From assembly GCA_003140235.1 (NCBI GenBank), contig PLJN01000152.1:1-44607 (forward strand): DNA of 44,607 nt, given 5' to 3'. The translations under genes and the position numbers were made by a program. The stretch is from Acidobacteriaceae bacterium. Its GTDB lineage: Bacteria > Acidobacteriota > Terriglobia > Terriglobales > Acidobacteriaceae. Within the stretch, counting starts at the first letter, position 1; each line of letters opens with the position of its first letter. Positions 7,854-16,082 of the stretch are shown one piece after another. The notes beneath the pieces were generated by a model that saw nothing but the letters and a program-made list of their open reading frames with translations, had not been told where the DNA came from and searched no databases.

Positions 7854-9587
7854 TTACTTGATGGAATTCAGCTCGCGCATAATCTCTTCGATCAACATCG
7901 GCTTCAGCCGCTCCATGACGCGGGCCACTGCTTGCGCGATCGCTTCAGGATCGCCCACCATCGCAGCAGCCGCCACCGGGACAGCGACTGGCGCGTCAGG
8001 AGCCGAATATGTGGAGACAGCATCTCCAAAAGTTTGCAGCTCGGACGCAGCTACTGCGTTGTTAGCCGCCGGAGGCTCAGGCAATGAGGACTCAGGAACT
8101 GCGGTCTCAGCGACCGGTGGCTCAGGAACGGGTGGCTCAGACACGGGTGGCTCAGGAAGAACAACCTCCACCGGCGCAGCAGGAGCCAGAACCTCAGGCG
8201 CTGGATTGACGAGTGCATCCTGCTGATGAGAAAACCCATGGTCCAGCGGATGAGTTTCCGGCTGTTGGGCCTCCACTGCGCTGGGCAGGGGAGGAGCTTC
8301 GGGTTGGGATTGCGGTTGAGCTTCTGTTTGGTCGTAGGCGGTCATGGCCGCCGCGACACGCGCCTCAAAATCCTCAGCGGATACGTCGGCCATCTCCGAT
8401 TCAGCCGCCGGTGCGTCCGCGGCGTGGGGTGGCTCAACTTCTGCCGTCGGCGCTTCCGGCCAGCTTTGTTCTGCGTACACGCCGACCGGCACTACTTCGG
8501 CATTGTCCACTCCGAACCTGGTGGCAAACTCGGTCATTCGGGTCCGGTCCGTGACCAGGGCTGGATCAACACCGTCGTGGATAGCCGCGTGCTCTTGCAG
8601 AAATTCAACCGGCGCCGCCGATGCGGCGCTCTCGCTCACATGATGGGAGGTCAGTTCCAGCGCGGGTGTCACACTCACCGGAGGAGGCGGCACCGCAGCT
8701 TCCTCGGGTGCGGAATCCATCATCACGCCCGGCTGGTTGCTGGCCGCAGGTTCCTGATAGGCCGGCATGATTTGGGTCTCACGGGGAGAAGCCTCTCGGT
8801 GAGAAGCTTCTGCTGTAGAACCATGTCCTGCTGCGTCGACCTCTGTCTGGAAATCAGGCTCCCACTTCCAGGCGGTAAGCGGTATGGGCTCGGACAAAGC
8901 TGCGACGGGCTCCGGTGCGGGCTGCTCCGCGATGGCCGTTTCCGGTCCGGCAACGACTACATGCTGCGCAGAAAAATCGTGTGCCGTGGTGTCGTTGAAT
9001 ACTGGTGCGGCGGCCATATGGTCTGGAATTTCCACCGCGGAGTGTGGTTTCTCCGGTGCCTTGGACGCTGTGTCCTGCGGCGTGCTGGTCCGCCCGGCAT
9101 CCACGGAGAAATCCTCGCGCGGGTGCTGGTCGGTCAGTAGTGTGGGCCGTTCCAGATAGAGAGTGTGCTCCACCTGGGGTGGTGAGGATTGCTGAGGTGA
9201 AGTTTGAAAGATCTGTTCTTCCAGCCTCTTCACAATGGCCAGCAGGTCACTGGCCTCGAACGGCTTCACAATAATGCCGTCGGCCTTGACCCGGTTGGTG
9301 TCTTCATTGCGGTAGGCTTCCATTTTGCCCACGGTCAGCAGCACCGGAGTGTTGAGGGTGGCGACGGAGCTGCGCATTTTTTCGCAGACTTCCAGGCCGT
9401 TATAGCCGGGCATCCAGACGTCAAGGATGGCGATGTCGGGTGTTTGCTCCGCGATTTTTTTGAGCGCGGCGGAGCCATTGCTGACGGCCACGACTTCATA
9501 ACCAGCTTCCGTCAGGATTTTGATGCCCATGGTCTGGGCCGTCGCACTGTCGTCAGCAAATAGGATTTTCAGCGGCACATCAAACAC
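7854..9587 (-). CDS. Response regulator with very long disordered Pro/Ala/Glu-rich tail
   Basis: A 577-residue protein. Residues 7-125 are a CheY-like receiver: acidic pair DD12-13, phospho-acceptor Asp56 in ILDVWMPG, and Lys in IIVKPFE. Then about 420 residues are low complexity and rich in Pro, Ala, Glu and Val, including repeats of the type PVSEPPVPEPPVAE. The last 35 residues (IAQAVARVMERLKPMLIEEI) form a predicted amphipathic helix. There is no DNA-binding output domain, so it probably works by protein contact, as FrzS- or PilG-like proteins do. AAGG precedes the ATG. It follows bamD on the same strand after 131 nt that hold a palindrome (9610-9629). Its partner kinase is not in view. 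Confidence 0.85.
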   Translation of the reverse strand: MFDVPLKILFADDSATAQTMGIKILTEAGYEVVAVSNGSAALKKIAEQTPDIAILDVWMPGYNGLEVCEKMRSSVATLNTPVLLTVGKMEAYRNEDTNRVKADGIIVKPFEASDLLAIVKRLEEQIFQTSPQQSSPPQVEHTLYLERPTLLTDQHPREDFSVDAGRTSTPQDTASKAPEKPHSAVEIPDHMAAAPVFNDTTAHDFSAQHVVVAGPETAIAEQPAPEPVAALSEPIPLTAWKWEPDFQTEVDAAGHGSTAEASHREASPRETQIMPAYQEPAASNQPGVMMDSAPEEAAVPPPPVSVTPALELTSHHVSESAASAAPVEFLQEHAAIHDGVDPALVTDRTRMTEFATRFGVDNAEVVPVGVYAEQSWPEAPTAEVEPPHAADAPAAESEMADVSAEDFEARVAAAMTAYDQTEAQPQSQPEAPPLPSAVEAQQPETHPLDHGFSHQQDALVNPAPEVLAPAAPVEVVLPEPPVSEPPVPEPPVAETAVPESSLPEPPAANNAVAASELQTFGDAVSTYSAPDAPVAVPVAAAAMVGDPEAIAQAVARVMERLKPMLIEEIMRELNSIK

Positions 9588-9609
9588 CTTTGTCAGAACG
9601 GCAGACTCA

Positions 9610-9629
9610 CCAGTAACTAATGTTACTGG
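9610..9629. promoter_or_regulatory. Perfect 8-bp-arm palindrome upstream of the response regulator
   Basis: CCAGTAAC and GTTACTGG flank a 4-nt centre, 22 nt upstream of the response regulator start codon. It could be a repressor operator or an RNA hairpin in the leader. A small second inverted repeat (CTGGA/TCCAG) overlaps its upstream side. No cognate regulator is evident. Confidence 0.45.
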
Positions 9630-9718
9630 AGCTTCCAGTCAATGGAAAGTCCACCCCGGTATGGATGAGGTACATCCCCCGGCCAGAAGTGCTAGTCCGT
9701 TCGTGCGGATCGCGCAGA

Positions 9719-11092
9719 CTAAAACGGAATAATCTTGCGGAGTCCCTTCTTTTTTTTCTTCTCGCTGCTGGAGTCTTTCTTGTCTGTGGCGGACTGAGCG
9801 GCGGTCTGGTCCGCGGGAGTTTGCGCGGTGGACGTATCAAGTTCATTGTTGCGCACCGGAGCCGGAGGCGGAGCAGAGCCATCTCCCGGCTGCACCACAT
9901 TGTTGCTTCCCGGCGTAGCTTGACTCGCCGGTGGCGTGCCCGTGCCCGTTCTCGGCGCCCCAATGCCGACCGTGTCCGAGCCAGTGCCGGAACCACCAGT
10001 GTTGGCCGGCGTTCTGGCATTCGGGTCAGACGGCGGGACTCCTGCGACCTCACGTTGCAATTGCTGAACGAGGGCAACTGCGCTTGGGCTTACAGGGTCC
10101 GTGAGTGGGGGTTCGCCCGTCTTGGCCGATTTGGACACGTCCGGCCGCTTCTGGAAGTTGCCGAAGGCCGCTCTGAACCGGTTGGTACTTTCGCGGCTGT
10201 CCTCTTCGGCCTTGCTTTGGGCCAAGGCCGCAGCCGTGGGCACAGGCACAGGGGCCTTCAACGCCGTAAGTCTCTGGCGGGCATCGTCCGCGCGGCGCAT
10301 GGCCGGATAGCGGGTAATGATGCGGGAATAGTATTCGATGGCGTGCTTCTCATATTCCGCCACCAACTTTTCCTTGGTGGCGGCAGGGATGTTCTGCAAA
10401 GCCAGGGCGCGGGCTTCCCGCTCATAGACGTCGCCCAGCGAAAACAGGGCTTCATCCATTCCGCTATAGAGCGGGTAGGAATCAACCACTCCCATCAACC
10501 GGGCCTGGGAGGCGGCGTAGTTATTGCGCAGAAAATAGAAACGCGCAATGCCGAACTGGCGTTGCGCCAGCACTTCCTGCACATCGCGCAGCTTTTGCTT
10601 GGCCTCCGGCAGCAGCGGGCTGTTGGGATAGTTCTGGATCATCAGCTTGTATTCGTCTTCGGCGCGCGTGGCGTCGGCATAATCGCGGTCAAACTTTTCC
10701 ATCTGGCGATAATGGATGTTGCCGATTTTCAACTGCGCTTCCGCGGCTTCCGGCAAGGTCGGGAAAAAAGTGATGAAGTCGCGGTATTCCGCTTCCGCCT
10801 GTTGCGTGGCGACTTTGCCGCCCTCCGCGTTCCAGGCGTCGCCAATGGACATTTTGGCGCGGGCCACGAACTCGGAATCCGGATAGGTGTTGATCAAGGT
10901 CTCCAGCAGGGTGCGCGCCTCGACATACCTGGCGCCCTTCATGGAGGTCATGGCCCGGTCAAAAAGCTGTTTGTCCGGCTGTTTAGAATCAACGCCGGCG
11001 ATGGGATTGTTGACCTTGGCGTGACGGCACCCGCTGGCTGCCAGCAGCACCGCACAGCCCAGCACAATAGATGTAAGAGTTCGACGTAACAT
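9719..11092 (-). CDS. bamD: BamD-like outer membrane assembly lipoprotein
   Basis: A 457-residue lipoprotein: signal peptide residues 1-22 with the lipobox AASGC. Residues about 40-290 hold a series of TPR-like helices (FDRAMTSMKGARYVEARTLL, INTYPDSEFVARAKMSIGDA, MIQNYPNSPLLPEAKQKL), the BamD/YfiO pattern. BamD is the essential lipoprotein of the BAM complex that inserts beta-barrel proteins. This one is much longer than E. coli BamD (245 residues) because of a Gly/Ala/Pro/Thr-rich C-terminal tail from about residue 320, ending in a basic KKKKKGLRKIIPF stretch. It starts 25 nt after rpe on the same strand, so the two are probably co-transcribed. Confidence 0.85.
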   Translation of the reverse strand: MLRRTLTSIVLGCAVLLAASGCRHAKVNNPIAGVDSKQPDKQLFDRAMTSMKGARYVEARTLLETLINTYPDSEFVARAKMSIGDAWNAEGGKVATQQAEAEYRDFITFFPTLPEAAEAQLKIGNIHYRQMEKFDRDYADATRAEDEYKLMIQNYPNSPLLPEAKQKLRDVQEVLAQRQFGIARFYFLRNNYAASQARLMGVVDSYPLYSGMDEALFSLGDVYEREARALALQNIPAATKEKLVAEYEKHAIEYYSRIITRYPAMRRADDARQRLTALKAPVPVPTAAALAQSKAEEDSRESTNRFRAAFGNFQKRPDVSKSAKTGEPPLTDPVSPSAVALVQQLQREVAGVPPSDPNARTPANTGGSGTGSDTVGIGAPRTGTGTPPASQATPGSNNVVQPGDGSAPPPAPVRNNELDTSTAQTPADQTAAQSATDKKDSSSEKKKKKGLRKIIPF

Positions 11093-11117
11093 GAATTACC
11101 TCAAATCGAAATGATTT

Positions 11118-11792
11118 TCAGACCTTCTGCATCGCGGCTTCTGAAGCCAGCTTCAACAAACGCCGCGTATTCTCTTTCGCATCACCCTGGCCGAACACCG
11201 CGTTACCGGCCACCAGCACTTCCACACCGGCACGGACGGCATCGGCGATTGTATCGGTTCCCACGCCGCCGTCAATCTCAATCCGGAAACTGGCATTGCG
11301 GGCTGCCCGCATCTGCACCAGCTTGCGGACTTTTTCCAGCGTGAACGGAATAAATTTCTGTCCGCCAAACCCGGGATTCACCGACATCACGAGCACATGG
11401 TCCGCCATGTCCAGCACTTCTTCCAGTGTTTCCACCGGGGTTGCCGGGTTCACCACCACACCCGCCTTTGCGCCATGATGGCTAATCAGTTCCAGCGTGC
11501 GGTGCAGGTGTACACAAGCTTCCTGATGGACGGAAATCCAGTCGGCCCCGGCATCCACAAACGCCGGAATAAACTGGTCCGGATTCTCAATCATCAGGTG
11601 AACATCCAGCGGCAGGGTCGTCACTTTCCGTAAAGACGCGACCACCGGCGGGCCAATGGTGATGTTCGGCACAAAGTGGCCGTCCATCACGTCCACATGC
11701 AGCAGGGTCGCGCCGCCATCGACCACGGCCTGAACACCTTCGGCCAAGTGCGCGAAATCTGCCGACAAAATAGAGGGTGCTAGTTCAATCAA
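11118..11792 (-). CDS. rpe: Ribulose-phosphate 3-epimerase
   Basis: Interconverts ribulose 5-phosphate and xylulose 5-phosphate in the pentose phosphate pathway. A standard 224-residue TIM barrel: IELAPSILSADFAHL at the start, LHVDVMDGHFVPNITIG (metal/catalytic Asp), DVHLMIENP, MSVNPGFGGQKF (second catalytic region) and IEIDGGV. I place the start at the TTG at 11792, because it matches the family N-terminus and has GAGAG 9 nt upstream; another TTG at 11855 would add 21 unusual residues. It is the first gene of a probable rpe-bamD unit and is divergent from the ABC ATPase gene. Confidence 0.93.
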   Translation of the reverse strand: MIELAPSILSADFAHLAEGVQAVVDGGATLLHVDVMDGHFVPNITIGPPVVASLRKVTTLPLDVHLMIENPDQFIPAFVDAGADWISVHQEACVHLHRTLELISHHGAKAGVVVNPATPVETLEEVLDMADHVLVMSVNPGFGGQKFIPFTLEKVRKLVQMRAARNASFRIEIDGGVGTDTIADAVRAGVEVLVAGNAVFGQGDAKENTRRLLKLASEAAMQKV

Positions 11793-11948
11793 GACAGTAA
11801 TCTCTCGCCGAAGCCACTTGATTCTAACATGTTGAGAACGTTCGATTTCCCTCAACTTGCGTGATTTTTTGCAGGTTTTTCAATGGTAAACAGGCCGCCG
11901 GGCAGCCGGTTTGGCTTGGGCATTGGTCATTGCACTATATTTAAGTCC

Positions 11949-12755
11949 ATGCCTCTGGTGGAAGTCCGTAATCTCATCAAGGTCTACGCGGCGGACGAAG
12001 GTGTTTTCGGGAAAGCCCGGCACAATGTCCGCGCGGTGAGCGGGGTTTCGCTCGACATCCACGCCGGGGAGACCCTGGGGTTGGTCGGCGAATCAGGCTG
12101 TGGCAAGAGCACGCTGGGTCGCATGGTTCTGCGGCTGATCGAGCCGACGTCGGGCAGCGTGGTGTTCAACGGCCACGACGTGCTGGCGGCGCCGCCAGGT
12201 GAACTGCGGCGATTGCGCCGCGACATGCAGATCATTTTTCAGGACCCAGTGGGCTCACTCAACCCGCGCATGCGGATTGAAGAGATCATCACCGAGCCGC
12301 TGGTTATTCATGCTGAAGGCAGTGATACAACGAAAGATAGCTTGCATCAGCAGGCCTCAGAGATGTTACGGGCTGTAGGTCTCGACGAATCAGCTTTGCG
12401 CCGCTATCCTCATGAATTTTCAGGAGGGCAGCGCCAGCGGGTCGGCATTGCCCGCGCATTGGCGCTACAGCCTAAATTCATTGTTTGCGACGAGCCTGTG
12501 TCCGCGCTCGACGTGAGCGTGGGAGCGCAAATTGTGAACCTGCTCCAGAAGCTGCAGCGGGAATTCGGTCTGACATATCTCTTTATTTCCCACTCCATGC
12601 CCGTGGTGCGCTACTTGAGCGACCGCATCGCTGTAATGCGCCAGGGAGCAATCGTGGAGCTCGGGACGAGTGAAGACATCACACTGCGACCGCAGCATGG
12701 CTACACGCGCACGCTTCTGGAAGCGACGCCGGAACCGGAGTTGAAGCTATCGTAA
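11949..12755 (+). CDS. Oligopeptide/dipeptide-type ABC transporter ATP-binding protein (OppF/DppF-like)
   Basis: A 268-residue ABC ATPase. Walker A is GESGCGKST, the Q-loop region is [14 protein letters not shown] (the SLNPR pattern is typical of OppD/OppF), the signature is FSGGQRQR, Walker B is FIVCDEP and the H-loop is SHSM (usually SHDL). The ATG at 11949 fits the family; an earlier in-frame ATG at 11883 would add 22 residues with no similarity. It would power peptide import, but no OppD partner, permease or binding protein gene is adjacent, so its partners must be encoded elsewhere or it is an orphan. Confidence 0.88.
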   Translation: MPLVEVRNLIKVYAADEGVFGKARHNVRAVSGVSLDIHAGETLGLVGESGCGKSTLGRMVLRLIEPTSGSVVFNGHDVLAAPPGELRRLRRDMQIIFQDPVGSLNPRMRIEEIITEPLVIHAEGSDTTKDSLHQQASEMLRAVGLDESALRRYPHEFSGGQRQRVGIARALALQPKFIVCDEPVSALDVSVGAQIVNLLQKLQREFGLTYLFISHSMPVVRYLSDRIAVMRQGAIVELGTSEDITLRPQHGYTRTLLEATPEPELKLS

Positions 12756-12796
12756 ATAGATTGACAATGCTGCTGGCTTGATCGAGCATTACTTTC

Positions 12797-13474
12797 ATGA
12801 AGACCAAACAAGTTCTGCTGACTGCAATTCTGCTGGTGGTATCCGCGGCCTATAGCCAGCAACCCGACGGCCCCAAGCCCATGCCCGAACGTGTCCGGGT
12901 TTCCAGTGGAGTTATGGATGGCCTTCTCGTACACCGAGTGGAACCGGTGTACCCTGCTGAAGCGCAGAAGAACCAGATCTCAGGCAATGTAGTTCTATGG
13001 GCCATAGTAGGTAATGACGGAGACGTAATCAATCTGAAGACCATCAGCGGCCATCCGCTCCTCGCTGAGGCTGCAACGGAAGCCGTGAAGCAATGGAAAT
13101 ACCGCCCTTACACCATCAGCGGTGAGCCGATTGAAGTTGAGACGCAAGTCCTTGTCAAATTTGGCCAGCCATTGGACATCGCCAGGCCAACGCGTATCCG
13201 GGTGTCCAGTGGTGTAGCGGAGGGCATGCTGATCCGCAGGGTGCAGCCGGAATACCCGCTCTCAGCACGGGCAAATCACCTCCAGGGCGACGTGATTCTG
13301 GGAGCCACTATCAGCAAACACGGAAACATTCAGAATTTAAGGGTGATTAGCGGTGCACCTGTATTCGCTGAGGCTTCCATGGACGCAGTCAAGCAATGGA
13401 AGTACCGCCCTTACCTCCTGGCAGGAGAACCGGTTGAGGTTGAGACACAAATCCTCATCAAGTTCCACATGTAA
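12797..13474 (+). CDS. Exported protein with two tandem TonB C-terminal domains
   Basis: A 225-residue protein with signal peptide 1-20 (LLTAILLVVSAAYSQQ) and two TonB-C-like domains at about 45-115 and 140-225. Each has the pattern RVxPxYPxxA, GxVxLxAxI, and VKQWKYRPY near its end. The two halves are clearly homologous, also at DNA level around 13090 and 13390. Classical TonB has an N-terminal membrane anchor and a long proline-rich linker; both are missing here, so this is probably a free periplasmic protein rather than an energy transducer. It follows the ABC ATPase gene by 41 nt. Confidence 0.82.
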   Translation: MKTKQVLLTAILLVVSAAYSQQPDGPKPMPERVRVSSGVMDGLLVHRVEPVYPAEAQKNQISGNVVLWAIVGNDGDVINLKTISGHPLLAEAATEAVKQWKYRPYTISGEPIEVETQVLVKFGQPLDIARPTRIRVSSGVAEGMLIRRVQPEYPLSARANHLQGDVILGATISKHGNIQNLRVISGAPVFAEASMDAVKQWKYRPYLLAGEPVEVETQILIKFHM

Positions 13475-13625
13475 GCTGTCTTAGAGCGCCTTCGAAACAA
13501 CAGAGGGAGCAGAGGAAAGACTGCAAACAATTCCAAATTTGCATCATCGTGTGAATTCAAATTACCCGATTACCCGATTTTGGCAATTACAAATCCTGCT
13601 GCCTCTGTGTTTCAAAGATCCTCGC

Positions 13626-14192
13626 CTACTTCTTCTTGGCGGCGCCCGTTGTCTTGGTGGCTTTTCCTTCCAGGACGGTAGCAAAGTCTGCCCCGGCAGG
13701 AGCCATCTCGAACGTAAAGGTGTAAACCGTGGGCGAAACGATCTTCATGGTGAACCGGCCGCGCAAGGTCTGGCCATTCATTTTTGAGGTGTTGGTCCAG
13801 GTCCAGGTGTCGCCGGCGATGGTGCCTTTGGAGTGGTCGACTTCTCCGTTGCTGTTGTATTCATCGTAGGTATAGACCTTCTCGTCGGCGTCGTATCCCA
13901 TGATGGCCAGGGTTGTAATGCTGCCCATTCCGCCGCCACTGCCTTTGGAGTGGTTGACCAGATAGAAGCCACCCGGCATCCATTCGAAATGATCGGTGGC
14001 GATGAACTTGCCGCCCGGGCCGTAGGGGCTGGGTTTGACGGTCGCTACCGATGTCCAGTTTCCAGCAAGATATTGGACCTTCTGCAGCTCCGGCGCAGGT
14101 TTGGGCGCGGCCGGGGCCTGCGCGGCGGCAACCGCGGACAAGGCCGCGAAGACGAATATGGTAGTCAGAGCAAGTGCAGCAGCTCTTTTCAT
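13626..14192 (-). CDS. DUF1579-family exported protein
   Basis: A 188-residue protein. The start at 14192 has AAGGAG 10 nt upstream and opens a signal peptide (LALTTIFVFAALSAVAAAQA). The mature part begins with an Ala/Pro stretch and then has VQYLAGNWTSVATV, FEWMPGGFYLVNHSKG and IMGYDADEKVYTYDEYNS, which is the DUF1579 / lipocalin-like pattern of one beta-barrel domain. The family has no agreed function. It ends in a Lys-rich tail. It is divergent from the YdeI-like gene. Confidence 0.8.
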   Translation of the reverse strand: MKRAAALALTTIFVFAALSAVAAAQAPAAPKPAPELQKVQYLAGNWTSVATVKPSPYGPGGKFIATDHFEWMPGGFYLVNHSKGSGGGMGSITTLAIMGYDADEKVYTYDEYNSNGEVDHSKGTIAGDTWTWTNTSKMNGQTLRGRFTMKIVSPTVYTFTFEMAPAGADFATVLEGKATKTTGAAKKK

Positions 14193-14370
14193 TTCGGTGG
14201 TTCTCCTTTGTAAGACTGTTTGGGCGGTGGGCCCGATGCGCAACGGATAGTACGCCGGTGGGCCAGCGGAGTCAACGCCGACTCTACGTGGTTTCAATTG
14301 TGCGGAACAACCGCGATGAAACCAGATTTTTTCAGGCTGGAGCCGGCGTTTTCCCATTAGACTGGTCGCC

Positions 14371-15054
14371 ATGCCCGCCGCTAAAACAGTGGTCAAGAAG
14401 TTCGACGCCATCCCGGAACGTACCGGGAACCGCCTCAATTGGGTGATCATCCACGTGCCGCTCGATGTTTTCAAAGTCTGGGGGACGCGCGCTCAGCTCA
14501 AAGTGAACGGCGAGATCAATGGCTTTGCTTTCCGCAGCGCGATTTTCCCCACGCGCGCGGGCGTCCACTTTCTGATTGTCAACAAACGCATGCAAGCCGG
14601 CGGCAAAACACAGCCAGGGATGAAGGCGCATTTTCGTCTGGAGCCGGACACCGCGCCGCGTGACACTGCGCCACCCGCGGAGTTTGTGCGCGTGCTGGCC
14701 GGGTCGAAGCGTTTGCAGAAATACTATTTGTCGTTCAACGATTCCACCCGTCACTGGATTGCCAGATGGATCGCCGACGGCAAGCAGAGTGCAACCCGCG
14801 TCCGGCGCTCAGAACAGATGGCCGAGCGGCTGCTCGAAACCATGGAAGCCGAGCGCGAACTGCCGCCGCTGCTGCAAATCGCGATGGCCCAGAACCCAAA
14901 GGCCCATGCCGGATGGAAACTCATGTCACCCGCGCACCGCAGGTCGCATCTGCTGGGAATCTTCTACTATCGCAACCCGGAATCGCGCGCGCGCCGCTTG
15001 GCCAAGGCCGTGGAAGAAATGCTGGCGTACTCAGAAAAGCGCGCAGCCCGGTAA
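14371..15054 (+). CDS. DUF1905 plus YdeI/OmdA-type protein
   Basis: A 227-residue two-domain protein. Residues about 5-95 are a DUF1905-type small barrel (VIIHVPLDVFKVWGTRAQLKV, FRSAIFPTRAGVHFLIVNK). The C-terminal half is the YdeI/OmpD-associated domain (about 165-225: SPAHRRSHLLGIFYYRNPESR followed by an Arg/Lys-rich helix). In enterobacteria YdeI is linked to resistance to some antimicrobial peptides; whether that applies here is unknown. The start ATG has no strong Shine-Dalgarno. It is a single-gene unit. Confidence 0.78.
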   Translation: MPAAKTVVKKFDAIPERTGNRLNWVIIHVPLDVFKVWGTRAQLKVNGEINGFAFRSAIFPTRAGVHFLIVNKRMQAGGKTQPGMKAHFRLEPDTAPRDTAPPAEFVRVLAGSKRLQKYYLSFNDSTRHWIARWIADGKQSATRVRRSEQMAERLLETMEAERELPPLLQIAMAQNPKAHAGWKLMSPAHRRSHLLGIFYYRNPESRARRLAKAVEEMLAYSEKRAAR

Positions 15055-15100
15055 TGACGATGAATCCGGGAATGATCCCCAATCCGGGGAATGACCCTCC

Positions 15101-15244
15101 ACGTAGAGACGCGGCACTGCCGCGTCTAACCGTGTGTTCCGGAAGAGTTTTTATCGCCCACGATGAATGTGTTTTGAACCCTCGCGAGCACCAGCATTCT
15201 CTCCGCATTCGAGAGTGAGACGTGGCAGTGCCACGTCTCTACGT
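15101..15244. repeat. 144-bp MITE-like element with 27-nt terminal inverted repeats
   Basis: The left end 15101-15127 and the reverse complement of the right end 15218-15244 match at 25 of 27 bases (core ACGTAGAGACG, then GGCACTGCC). Each end is also a self-palindrome: 10-bp arms around one base at 15107-15127 and 11-bp arms around one base at 15217-15239. The inner 90 bp have no convincing gene. It fills most of the 341-nt gap between the YdeI-like gene and tetR. The rest of that gap holds a degenerate AATCCGGGGAATGA duplication (15062-15098) and the ATCAGCG repeat below. Confidence 0.75.
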
Positions 15245-15304
15245 TGAGATTGCCGTGTCCGCTACCATCCGCGTAGATCCGCGGTAGGTTTCTGCGCTTA
15301 AGAA

Positions 15305-15329
15305 ATCAGCGCAATCAGCGTCATCAGCG
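15305..15329. repeat. Three 9-bp-spaced ATCAGCG repeats
   Basis: ATCAGCG occurs at 15305, 15314 and 15323, exactly 9 bp apart. It sits in a stretch with CCGCGTAGATCCGCGG just upstream that looks like a dispersed intergenic repeat. The period is too short for CRISPR, and I see no function. Confidence 0.5.
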
Positions 15330-15371
15330 GTAAGGTTTCGCCCGTCTCTTTTCCACGTCTGGCTTTCCTGT

Positions 15372-15394
15372 TAAACTAACTAACTAGTTAATTA
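15372..15394. promoter_or_regulatory. Probable TetR operator just upstream of tetR
   Basis: TAACTAGTTA (15381-15390) is a perfect palindrome, extended by AAC/ATT flanks to a 16-bp near-palindrome. It lies 5 bp before the tetR ATG. TetR regulators of HlyD-ABC export operons often bind ACTAACTAGTTA-like sites (known for the CecR type), so autoregulation of the whole operon is a fair inference. There is no Shine-Dalgarno between this site and the ATG. Confidence 0.6.
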
Positions 15395-15395
15395 A

Positions 15396-16082
15396 ATGCC
15401 AATACCGCCCAAATCCGGCAAGTCTGGTTCGCGCGGCGAACCAGAGAAAACCCGCGCCGCCATTCTGACGGCGGCGCTCGAAGAATTTGCTCACGAGGGC
15501 TCCGCCGGCGCACGGACGGACGAGATTGCCCGCCGCGCAGGCGTCAATAAAGCGTTGCTTTATTACTACTTCAAAGACAAAGACGGCCTCTACGCGGCGG
15601 CGCTGGAGCAGGTGTTTTCCGGGCTGCTGGACCGGGCCATGCCGGTGCTGGAGCGGACTGATCTTCCGCCGCAAAAACGGCTCTTGCTCTATGCGCAGAC
15701 CCATTTTGATTATGTTGCCAGTTCTCCGGCCCACTCCCGGCTGGTCCAGCGCGAGTTGATGCGTTCGGCGGGGCGCGCGCTTTCTCCGGCAGCTACCCGG
15801 ATTTTCGAGCGCTACGCAAAACGGCTTTATCTCAAACTGCTGCAACTCATCGAAGAAGGCGGCCGCACCGGTGCGTTTCGCAAAGTTGATCCCAGGCAAA
15901 CTGTCACTTCCATCCTGGGCACCATTGTTTTCTACTTCATCAGCGTTCCAGTCATGCGTCTGATGAACCCGAGCGATCCATTTTCCGCGGAGCGTCTCGC
16001 GGCGCGACGCGCAGCCGTGCTGGATTTCATTTCCGCCGCGCTCTTCACGGCCAAACGGCCGGCAAAAGGCAGACACAAGTGA
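15396..16082 (+). CDS. TetR-family transcriptional regulator
   Basis: A 228-residue repressor. The helix-turn-helix is at about residues 20-65: TRAAILTAALEEFAHEG, TDEIARRAGVNKALLYYYFKDKDG. The C-terminal ligand domain resembles the CecR/DUF1956-type group. It is the first gene of a tight five-gene export operon; its stop overlaps the next start by 4 nt (GTGA). It most likely represses this operon through the palindrome upstream and releases it when the exported compound binds. Confidence 0.92.
   Translation: MPIPPKSGKSGSRGEPEKTRAAILTAALEEFAHEGSAGARTDEIARRAGVNKALLYYYFKDKDGLYAAALEQVFSGLLDRAMPVLERTDLPPQKRLLLYAQTHFDYVASSPAHSRLVQRELMRSAGRALSPAATRIFERYAKRLYLKLLQLIEEGGRTGAFRKVDPRQTVTSILGTIVFYFISVPVMRLMNPSDPFSAERLAARRAAVLDFISAALFTAKRPAKGRHK

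Noticed and set aside
8226-9140. 304-codon open frame opposite the response regulator
   Set aside because: Antisense to the Pro/Ala-rich tail; the GC-rich repeats keep the opposite frame open. No domain or ribosome site.
9620-11089. 489-codon open frame opposite bamD
   Set aside because: Arg/Gly-rich shadow of a clear BamD gene; no recognisable protein features.
12762-12795. TTGACA as the -35 of a promoter for the double TonB-C gene
   Set aside because: No acceptable -10 at 16-18 nt before the start.
13561-13576. Two ATTACCCG units as a CRISPR or iteron
   Set aside because: Only two 8-bp copies, no spacers; simple intergenic repeat.
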